From Rhizaria sp. SCN 62-66 (lineage: Eukaryota; Rhizaria, unplaced): DNA of 64,000 nt. Shown in pieces: positions 59,801 to 64,000 of the stretch. The notes beneath the pieces were generated by a model, which saw only the letters and a program-made list of their open reading frames with translations, was not told the origin of the DNA and did no database searches. Location of the stretch: the NCBI GenBank assembly GCA_001724265.1, contig MEDY01000088.1:1-64000 (forward strand). Reading direction: 5' to 3'. The position numbers and the translations under genes are program-made. Numbering within the stretch: the stretch's first letter is position 1; each line of letters starts with the position of its first letter.

Positions 59801-61449
59801 CCGCGCGCCAGCTCACGGCGTATCGCACGCTGCTCTTCTCGCTGGCCGCCTTCCACGCCGTGCTGCTGGAGCGCCGCAAGTTCGGCCCGCTGGGCTTCAA
59901 CATCGCGTACGAGTGGATGGCGTCGGACCTCACGTCCTCCCAGCGCCAGCTCGCGGCCTGGCTCACCGAGTCGGCCGCCACGGCCTCGGGTGACGACGCC
60001 AGCGCCGCCACCCCGCTGGTGCCGTGGGAGATGCTCACGGCGATCTTCGGCGAGATCAACTACGGCGGCCGCGTCACCGACGACAAGGACATTCGCTGCG
60101 TCGCTGCGCTGCTGTCGACCTTTATGGCGCCTGAGCAGACTTCGGCCACCGCGGGTGGCTTCCCGCTCGTGCCCTCGGGCGCGCTGGCGACGCCGCCGCC
60201 GGCCGTGCTTGAGTCGCTGTCGTCGCTGCGCGCCTACTGCGCGTCGCTGCCTGAGGACACGCCCGACCTCTTCGGACTCCACTCCAACGCGGCCATCTCG
60301 CTCCAGCTTAACGACTCCTCTGCGCTGCTCTCGCGCCTCCTCTCCGTGCAGTCGGGCGGCGCGCTGGGCGATGACGCCGAGGGCGGCGCCTCAGCTTCTG
60401 GCGGCAGCGGAGGCTCGAGCGTCACCAGCACGGCCTCTGACTCGCTGGTGCTGGCGCTCGCCGCTGACATCCAGCAGCGTCTGCCAGCCAACATCGACAA
60501 GTCCAAGGCTGCCGCGGGCACCTTCGCGGGTGTCGCCGGCCTGCCCGCGCGCTCCGAGAGCGGCGAGGCTGCTCAAGACACGATCTCGCCCGTCGAGAGC
60601 GAGGTGGCCGAGCTCGGCAACCCGCTGGGCGTGTTCCTGAGCCAGGAAGTCGACCGCGTGAACAAGCTTCTTAACACCATCCGCGGCTCGCTGGCGTCGC
60701 TGCAGAACTCGATCAAGGGTCTTGAAGTCATGTCGGCCTCACTCGAGGGCGTGTACGCGGCGCTGCTGTTCAACCGCGTCCCCGCGACGTGGGCGCGCGC
60801 GGCGTACCCATCGCTCAAGCCGCTCGCGGCCTGGGTCGAGGACCTAATCACGCGCGTCGCCACCTACGACGCCTGGCTGCGCAACGGACTCCCCGCGGCC
60901 TACTGGCCCTCGGGCTTCTTCTTCCCCCAGGGCTTCCTCACGGCCGCGCTTCAGACGTACGCGCGCGCCAACCGCGTGCCGATCGACGCGCTGGGCTTCA
61001 CGGCCACCGTGCTGCCGTACGCGACCGCGGACGAGTACGCGGCCGCTGTGGCGCGCGGCGAGGAGAACACCAGCACATCACCGTGCCGCGACCCGCGCCT
61101 GGGCGTCGTCGTCCATGGCTTCTACCTGCAGGGCGCGCGCTGGGACGCGCAGCCCGGCGTGGGCGGCTGTCTCGAGGAGGCGATGCCGCGCCAGCTCTTC
61201 GCTGAGATGCCGCTCGTCTGGCTCCAACCCACGGAGCTGGGCGCAACCGGACTGCCGACCAACGACGAGCGCGGCCGCGTCATGTACCCCTGCCCGGTCT
61301 ACAAGACCATCACGCGTGCCGGCCAGCTTTCCACCACGGGCCACTCGACCAACTTCGTCGTCACACTCGCGCTGCCCTCCAAGGATGGACTTAGCGTCGA
61401 CCACTGGGTCCGCCGCGGCACTGCCATCGTCATGCAGCTCGTCGACTAA
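47818..61449 (+). CDS. Axonemal dynein heavy chain (inner-arm type likely)
   Basis: Motor subunit that drives flagellar bending. 4543 residues in one uninterrupted exon, ATG 47818, TAA 61447-61449, a normal full length. P-loops mark AAA1 GPAGTGKT (1597-1604), AAA2 GSSFTGKT (1878-1885), AAA3 GETGTGKT (2298-2305) and AAA4 GVGGSGRQ (2672-2679, Arg in place of Lys as is usual for axonemal AAA4). AAA1 is followed by CFDEFNRIDIEVLSVIAQQI, the axonemal Walker B context. The stalk and microtubule-binding region lies around 2930-3220, including DFTPDKMESVAEAAVSLCKW. The C-terminal cap has CPVYKTITRAGQLSTTGHST and ends HWVRRGTAIVMQLVD. The N-terminal 250 residues are disordered with poly-Ala. Assignment to a DNAH subclass would need a tree. 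No TAG occurs in its 4543 codons. Confidence 0.95.
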   Translation: MSASGPGSGRSFGGAPAGAHPQQTVYTHGPFGEPLNPLKDLNPSEIFGAHADGSSGLSGAAHTAPPRASRTMGLHVPQRTAMHQPAPPGQPGFFASGMSMTTSSSTAPASKRHSASAAAAAGSMRARDGAAPQAPPATGISASIEPFLAKQVRAAVAARSVSTQLHLPLLRDYVDSSASSSAAGPAAAAAAAAAAAAAAAGNGEDADAAASAAAAAAAAAAAAAGPNGTGVVATTAANVQVTLQTGEDAIKFFVQHGAGNPLKFVYCNRADAQPEARRVAISGLQDDAQRTTAETKIIGSGMTREQARAAAIAKLAAVTSTLSYRPYDLTIVSRKQANTEFFTVSGTGVVHVLPDAPTEFMPLTDWMHQASSFNVLRSSRFFQHFLSSKTFRLWRANVRYRLFCKQRQMLQRNLFLARPSFCSSLLQVNRIVYEMQQVPLLRHRQAIFSDAEYNEQQLQERTQAAKTLEQKVAQLESEVERVCKGARDRAKQYDQGITSDDLATSKFAQYLLKDGSRGKSMVAIKKERADRIRKLKHAALEADMLGEFVRLVDYMQVEGLVHSAITAVARLLGILHEPGRAKRPMFQTSVAFGDAALVFSPTVGDFAKLLRDAAEGAVHTVATADRVLLLPRLKPFVSSLVSEYPHVGHMVSADPIFAACLHAIESKVLADFKAVSDNIQVLERYRPVFEFGKSWPQSPYCYRGPQGQLADVAPETMEADMKQQVDWAATIGNIKNSYEGGVFQAETKNLKGRLLPISEGALVGMKEYLLLRFRVKSSELKDMLRERIRLLKEDPPELALFAKHVHTFNTLVGEARELLLRARQVEFMFHLLERYGVDVTIDSVQYEEGQAIVQDFSAQLGLAEQRIEERMGLMKGQVYQRIAKLTGELSAQRMRLMEGEFVNDKAKPDDVLQDLVAVDEAIGAIEAEIKRTEDFQVLFKMDPYRFDDHLKDCRRTFELKERFWTLYRDWLRKTSEWNKIDFLSLNVDKMAIDVRDMYTSSHELTRQVRDKQGREIAVTVRLKRMIQEYKLIMPLVLELGNPAMRPQHWRTLFTQMGQTWTSEKDIALKKLRALNIFSYKTLINEVCESAVGEYSLEQGLAKIEAAWSKTNFVLVPYQKQKDDLVWILGDVEEVSVLLEEHQMVLQSMLGSQYIKAVQAQVEDWERKLATLADVLEEWLTCQRGWMYMEPIFSAVDIQRQLPTEAKIFSEVDRFWRELMRRCSKSPNVLASATANNILPLLIKNNADLDRIQKQLEEYLETKRAAFPRFYFLANEELLQILAQAREPQAVQPHLNKCFENIQRLSFTNTANSVEVTGMVSSENEEVAFPQHIFTVGSTEAWLNDVEATMRRTVRLNIKRALVAYPTTRQGAIERGQWLRQFPSQAILTADQVMWTQNVTAALSAMEKGANPGALADFFDFSKAQIAAMVALIRGDLTPLERQMMSNLIIIDVHARDVVENLLNAKCSKLGAFDWIKQLRYYWLADKDRWIANGSPAPYASSAAGVAGAAGAAAAARARGAAGKAGSANAGGKVAVSTDDGEVADWEQCVVRQTTGEFAYRYEYLGNATRLVITALTDRCYLTLTGALAMHNGGSPQGPAGTGKTETVKDLGKAMANQVVVFNCSDALEIGTMSRFFSGLAQAGAWACFDEFNRIDIEVLSVIAQQILTIQTAIIAHRNPFEFQGRLIPLDPSFGVFITMNPGYAGRSELPDNLKALFRPVAMMVPDYAMIAQIILFSEGFENAPSLSKKMVQLYKLASEQLSQQDHYDFGMRAVKSVLVMAGALKRRSDDVPEDVVLIRAMRDSNIPKFLAQDIPLFQGIISDLFPGVAVPEVPMTHLERAVHDSLTDAGLQPLPSLINKIIQLHETVVVRTGVMVVGSSFTGKTTCSKVLARALGRLYKSNPAAAAADAFVREVETYTLNPKAVTMGQLYGQVNSVSNEWTDGLVSDLVRTLAAETHTPSRKWVLFDGPVDALWIENMNTVLDDNKMLCLVNSERIRLSAQMTMMFEVEDLSQASPATVSRCGMVYLEPVYLAWSALVNSWAVTFATAYPLLPASIVQFVTSAILTHGAALLGFVHEQCTQRVPTTDNQLIRSCLHLVEALAADILKPYAKKLHSSASMQLVVAGTDDGDDSDTEGEDENKVAEAVAAAAAAAADNELMSPMPEGMTPLPAAAAEPETPLPEPKSTQRLLGLALYMALTWSIGANVDDAHRAKFSTFLRATVAATLAPAVPISLQAYELTMDAAKEELVPWTSVVPQFVYDKEAPFFSILVPTPETVCTETLIKALIQARRFVMLSGETGTGKTVSAQNFLRHNDDKYASISIQFSARTSPESLTDAMEFKLEKRGRRSILGAPRGKVAAVVYCDDLNMPAPERYGAQPPLELLRQTIDQGGYYDLSKKKPFFKNIRDVVYIATMAPAGGGRTKCSQRLTRHFSTFWLTVMSNNSLQTIFSSILEGFFNSVAGHLRTDLSKVASSIVTASVDLYSACRRSLLPTPSKSHYTFNLRDLSKVVQGMCQIRSQNITDVVDLLRLWVHESARVFRDRLVDEGDRRWFDSQCRTRLKEAFDMDWPAESFADVLFGDFAAPTLEAPAPAATATGDANAPEMIMSGERNYEELRDLASLQQQLGDHLAEYNLIFSSQMHLVFFKDAIHHLARVSRILRQPRGNALLVGVGGSGRQSLTKLAAFIADYKCVSIEISSGYSITDWRDALKQLLETAGADNQPVVFLLSDAQIVHDAFLEDINNLLNTGQVPNLFANDELDAIVLRVRQQAKKAGRGEAREAVLEQFNHNVRENLHVVLAFSPIGDTFRERLRMFPSLVNCCAIDWYSPWPRDALLAVAQEYLHSQTVPEGADAGAAHHFMAAQTASSGAGSSASDMIALHKNKLAKAAVEMHMSVKDISDQYYDELRRINYVTPSSFLQLLHSYTAMLGEQQDALSTRAMRYRNGLSKLTSTNQLVAQLRQDLINLQPILQKSSEETAELLVHLEREQQEANSTRLVCQQDAEETEAQTRAVAVIADDCQADLDEAMPAMNAALKALSVLQRDHINIMRSFPHPPQLIRTLMEAVCLLFGLPTDWDSAKRLLSRTNFIDMCRGYKKDDINPKILRKLQKYIQDKDFTPDKMESVAEAAVSLCKWVLAIDVYARVYKAVEPKRLALEKARGALDEAQAKLHGKQTELRVVEARVAGLQQRFKSKQAERDEIDASMTRTKIQLGRAEQLVAGLGSEGTRWEQQAQILASDMQNLVGDMLVSAGFVAYLGPFTAEYRARLVAQWVRLCLTHNIPVADGPLGSATGFSLARSLGDPLLTRQWNIQGLPADQYSTENGILAVRGTGGGLGGTARTSQSQAQSRNQRWPLMIDPQDQANRWIKNMARRDNLQVIQIAPGDAGTGAGNWRHVLENAIRFGQPVLLENVSERIEPSIEPVLAKQLFRKGGQWLIRLGDQDVPYSQHFKLFITTKLPNPHYVPDIFVKVSVINFAVTRKGLEDQLLATVCSLERADLEHQVDTLLVQISEDKRELSDIENRILHLLHETAGNILDDEELLQTLSASRSTAAAIGSRMEQSEKTVASIETVREGYRPVATHGSLLFFAMADLALADGMYQNSLLYFTQLYTHVIKACVKSDADSLAMRVRSLIADLTAFVYTSVVRGIFVKDRLFFALLIAVHVARQAGEITPYEFDFFVRGQTPAPAGGAASADAKAKAATDSALPDDSPAGWLEQRLWRMLRSGATAPAAAPGAESPLPYLTAIAGEIMAETAGGGGGAWMRWITNLDDADADAAASPEDATAAGAALPNDWAQRLTPFQRLTVVRVLRPERLLTAARSFVAQRLGASFIGATPFDLQAVFAQSAPVTPIVFILSPGADPLPYILSLAEQRGVDLSSRVKVLSMGKGQGEIAQELIDVARREGHWVVLQNCHLAASWMASLEQAIEKTRHETDVHDSFRLWLTTMPTKTFSVAVLHNSLKVTTEAPRGVNNNIAQTFVDMSEDRYAATAVPARQLTAYRTLLFSLAAFHAVLLERRKFGPLGFNIAYEWMASDLTSSQRQLAAWLTESAATASGDDASAATPLVPWEMLTAIFGEINYGGRVTDDKDIRCVAALLSTFMAPEQTSATAGGFPLVPSGALATPPPAVLESLSSLRAYCASLPEDTPDLFGLHSNAAISLQLNDSSALLSRLLSVQSGGALGDDAEGGASASGGSGGSSVTSTASDSLVLALAADIQQRLPANIDKSKAAAGTFAGVAGLPARSESGEAAQDTISPVESEVAELGNPLGVFLSQEVDRVNKLLNTIRGSLASLQNSIKGLEVMSASLEGVYAALLFNRVPATWARAAYPSLKPLAAWVEDLITRVATYDAWLRNGLPAAYWPSGFFFPQGFLTAALQTYARANRVPIDALGFTATVLPYATADEYAAAVARGEENTSTSPCRDPRLGVVVHGFYLQGARWDAQPGVGGCLEEAMPRQLFAEMPLVWLQPTELGATGLPTNDERGRVMYPCPVYKTITRAGQLSTTGHSTNFVVTLALPSKDGLSVDHWVRRGTAIVMQLVD

Positions 61450-62234
61450 GCTCGACAGCTTCGTTTTATTTCGCAAATTTATGTAGGTATTATGACACTT
61501 ATTATGAATCAGTTTAATCTTTCTTCAAAATAACCAAAGTTAATACAAAGTTTCTTTATTCATTCTACTCCACGGCCACTTGATTTGCTCCTTTGCAATG
61601 CCATTTTGATCATTTTCTGGTGTGACTGGTGATCTCTTACCTACCAACGCTTCTGGTGGTATACTGGGGGGTGGAAGGTGTTGCCTCGAAACATGCTTCT
61701 TGCAAGAGCTCAGAACGACCGTAAATAGCAAAGTCCATTCGTGCCAAGGATTACCAATCCATATTAGGCATTTCTTTTCTTTTTATGCAACATATCTGTT
61801 CTATTGGGTCTGCTACCTATCAACTTCTCCTGGCCGTCCCAAGCTGGTCGGGGTTTACCAGCTCAATGGTTTCTCTGGCATTATTTTAATAACCCCATCA
61901 CTCTAATGACACATGCGCTCTATTATCGGGGGAATGCGGTTTCGATATATTGAATGTCCCTCCAGATGCCCTTAAGCATCTTCTTTCACTGAGCTTCTGA
62001 CATTTTTCTGATCTTCATAACGCTTCTTCATGTCTCTCGTTTGTTCTCTTGCTTTCTACCCCTCAGCACAGACTTCATTTATTTGCAGACACAACGCGTG
62101 TGACTGCACCGATGCTAAAAAGCAGTGCCCAGTTGGGCTCACATGCGCTGCCAAGCATCTCCGCGCCCGCGGTTCTGATTGCACGTGCTCTGTATCACAG
62201 CTCCCCAACTGCTGTCAATGATGCTAGTTGCGTC
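61450..62234. other. Intergenic: dynein 3' flank and FolD 5' flank
   Basis: About 790 AT-rich, T-biased bases. CTGTATCACAG ending at 62200 is a plausible 5'-UTR intron acceptor for the next gene. No other feature is supported. Confidence 0.5.
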
Positions 62235-64000
62235 ATGCAGAACCGTCCGTTCGCACGTCGCATCCACACCTCCACACCGTCCGTTGCATCTGAGGCTGCT
62301 GCGTTGCCGCTGCCCGTGCGCGCCCCTGCGCGCGCAATCTCGACCGTGACCCGCGCCAAGCGTCCGCCTTCGACGCCCGCGCCGGGCTACGTGTCGCCAT
62401 CGGTGCCCGTGGCGATCACGCTGCGCGACGCGACGGGCCGCGTGATGGAGGGCCACACGCTCGCGGACGCAATGCTCGACGACGTGGCGCTGCACTCTGC
62501 GCGCTTCCGCGCCGACCACGCGCGCGCGCCGAAGCTGGCCGTGGTGCTCGTTGGGCGCCGCGCCGACAGCCAGAAGTACGTGCGCGTCAAGCGGCGCACC
62601 GCGCTGTGCGTTGGCATTGACACAGACGTGCTCGAGCTGCCGTCGCAGATCTCGATGGACGCGCTGCTGCAGCGCATCACGGCGCTTAACGCGGACGACA
62701 CGGTCGACGGCATCATCATCCAGCTGCCGCTTCCCGCGCACCTCGACGCCACGCTCGCGCTGCAGACCGTGGACCCCATCAAGGACGTCGACGGCTTCCA
62801 CTACGCCAACCAGGCCTCGCTGCTCGACGCTGATCACTTCAACAAGCAGCCCGCGTTTGGCTTTCGGCCCCACGCCCCCGGCGCGCCCTTCACTGCGCCG
62901 GCCGGCGAGAGCGCCACCGCGCCCGTCAGCGCCGCCGCCGCCGTCGCTGCGGCTGAGTCCGCCGCCGTCGCTGCGGGCTACGCGCAGGCGCCGCACCCGC
63001 CGACCGGCGCGCCGGGCCCCGCGCCCGCGACGGTGCCCGCGGCGCGGCCCGCGCTGACGCCGTCGTCCTTCTCGCGCGCCCGCGAGCCCGCGCCGCTGGC
63101 GTCGACGCTGTTCCCCTCGACGCCGCTGGCGTGCCTCGCGCTACTTGACGCCTATGCGATCCCGCTGCGCGGCGCGCACGTGGTGGTGCTGGGCCGCAGC
63201 GCGGTCGTGGGCTTCCCGCTGTCGCTGATGCTGATGCACCGCGGCGCCGCGGTGTCCTCAGCCGACGCCAACGCCGACGCGCAGACGGTGCGCGAGCTCT
63301 GCCAGTCTGCAGATGTCGTCGTCACGGCTGTCGGGAAGCCTGGCTTTGTGACGCAGGACCTTTTGAAGCCTGGCGCGGTCGTGATTGATGTCGGCATCAA
63401 CTTCGTTGACCAGGACGATCTTCCGGTGATGCACCATCTTTCGCCTCTCTACCCAGAGGTTGCTGCCGCGCCGGCGACGACGGGTGACACAAAGACCAGT
63501 GCAAGTACCACTGATACCACGGTTGACATTGCGGCCGCTCACGTTTGTGAGGACGGAGATCGTGTGGTCGCAGGACGTTGTAGCCCTGCTTTCTTGGACT
63601 TCATGTCTCTCTCCAAACCCATCTCTGGCAGCAGCGCCAGCAGTGCAACAGTCACTATGTCTTCGATGACGCACGGACCGACAACAAACACCGCTGGCTC
63701 CGCCACAACTTTCACAGAGTGTCCCGTGCTGTCTGCCGCGGCTACTACGCGGACCGCGCTGGCCGCGCTAGTTTCGCGCGGACTCGACTGCCAATCATCA
63801 TCGTCGTCATCGTTCGCGAGTGCTGCGCATGCCGGCCCCGGTCCACGCTCTGCCACTACGGCGCCGCCGACGACTGCTTCGTTAACTGCGTCCTCCTCCT
63901 CACTTTTCTTTGGCGCGCACCATGGCGCCAACAAGAGTAACTCATTTAACAACAGTGCTGACGCTCCCGCGCATCCACTCAGTACCGCCGCAGCCGACCA
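62235..64000 (+). CDS. Methylenetetrahydrofolate dehydrogenase/cyclohydrolase, mitochondrial type, cut by the window edge
   Basis: Interconverts 5,10-methylene-, methenyl- and 10-formyl-tetrahydrofolate. The frame from ATG 62235 stays open to the right edge (588 codons). The N-terminus MQNRPFARRIHTSTPSVAS is a likely mitochondrial presequence. Conserved parts: KLAVVLVGRRADSQKYVRVK (catalytic Tyr115 and Lys119 of YxxxK), DGIIIQLPLP (158-167), KDVDGFHYAN (183-192), VVVLGRSAVVGFPLSLML (nucleotide binding, G320-G326) and VVTAVGKPGFV, KPGAVVIDVGINFV. An Ala/Pro-rich insertion of about 90 residues separates KDVDG from the nucleotide-binding part. After INFVDQDD comes a Ser/Thr/Ala-rich run of over 170 residues; the expected PVPGGVGPMT motif has not appeared by the edge, so it must lie beyond it if present. 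A C-terminal formate ligase domain cannot be judged. Confidence 0.88.
   Translation, partial: MQNRPFARRIHTSTPSVASEAAALPLPVRAPARAISTVTRAKRPPSTPAPGYVSPSVPVAITLRDATGRVMEGHTLADAMLDDVALHSARFRADHARAPKLAVVLVGRRADSQKYVRVKRRTALCVGIDTDVLELPSQISMDALLQRITALNADDTVDGIIIQLPLPAHLDATLALQTVDPIKDVDGFHYANQASLLDADHFNKQPAFGFRPHAPGAPFTAPAGESATAPVSAAAAVAAAESAAVAAGYAQAPHPPTGAPGPAPATVPAARPALTPSSFSRAREPAPLASTLFPSTPLACLALLDAYAIPLRGAHVVVLGRSAVVGFPLSLMLMHRGAAVSSADANADAQTVRELCQSADVVVTAVGKPGFVTQDLLKPGAVVIDVGINFVDQDDLPVMHHLSPLYPEVAAAPATTGDTKTSASTTDTTVDIAAAHVCEDGDRVVAGRCSPAFLDFMSLSKPISGSSASSATVTMSSMTHGPTTNTAGSATTFTECPVLSAAATTRTALAALVSRGLDCQSSSSSSFASAAHAGPGPRSATTAPPTTASLTASSSSLFFGAHHGANKSNSFNNSADAPAHPLSTAAAD

Overview
The window is nuclear DNA of a unicellular, flagellated eukaryote whose lineage I cannot name. 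The evidence is spliceosomal introns of about 90-375 nt, a 40S ribosomal protein, SRP14, nuclear RNase P protein POP4, the cap hypermethylase TGS1, an EMAPII-fused methionyl-tRNA synthetase and a complete axonemal-type dynein heavy chain. Coding sequence is very GC-rich and full of poly-Ala, poly-Gln and Asp/Glu tracts. Introns and intergenic DNA are AT-rich, so gene edges stand out.

Layout, left to right (sign = strand): RPS5 (-, cut by the left edge), POP4 (-), a mitochondrial-type poly(A) polymerase/TUTase (+), trehalose-6-phosphate phosphatase (-, 1 intron), TGS1 (+, 2 introns), ATP-type phosphofructokinase (+, 1 intron), a secreted protein (+), a 3.6-kb convergent gap, a 2235-residue Gln-rich protein with an MGNC acylation-type N-terminus (-), a LAMTOR1-like MGC protein (-), an unrecognised three-exon gene (+), a polytopic membrane protein (+), a two-TM membrane protein (-), a large disordered nuclear-looking protein (-), MetRS (+), SRP14 (-), the dynein heavy chain (+, 13.6 kb without an intron) and a mitochondrial-type MTHFD/FolD gene (+, cut by the right edge). 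Functions are mixed housekeeping; there is no operon-like grouping.

The main discovery candidate is a changed nuclear genetic code. Three long genes (2417-6400, 18675-25382 and 36735-41600) are each a single continuous reading frame once TAG is read as an amino acid. They hold ten in-frame TAGs and no in-frame TAA or TGA. All 15 gene ends visible here use TAA (8) or TGA (7), and none uses TAG. Several TAGs sit in glutamine-rich runs, so UAG = Gln is the best guess. Standard-code annotation would cut these genes into seven pieces.

A second candidate is a set of four ~79-nt hairpins, two in the last coding intron of MetRS and two in an intron of its 3' UTR. Each has a lower stem, an internal pocket, an upper stem that differs between copies with pairing kept, and a trailing AGA plus three bases. 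This is the architecture of H/ACA-like guide RNAs with an AGA box. Also notable are a 5' splice-site consensus of GTACG (7 of 9 introns), a TTAA-flanked inverted-repeat element just after the 36735-41600 gene, and several conserved enzymes split by long low-complexity insertions (TGS1, the poly(A) polymerase, FolD, MetRS).
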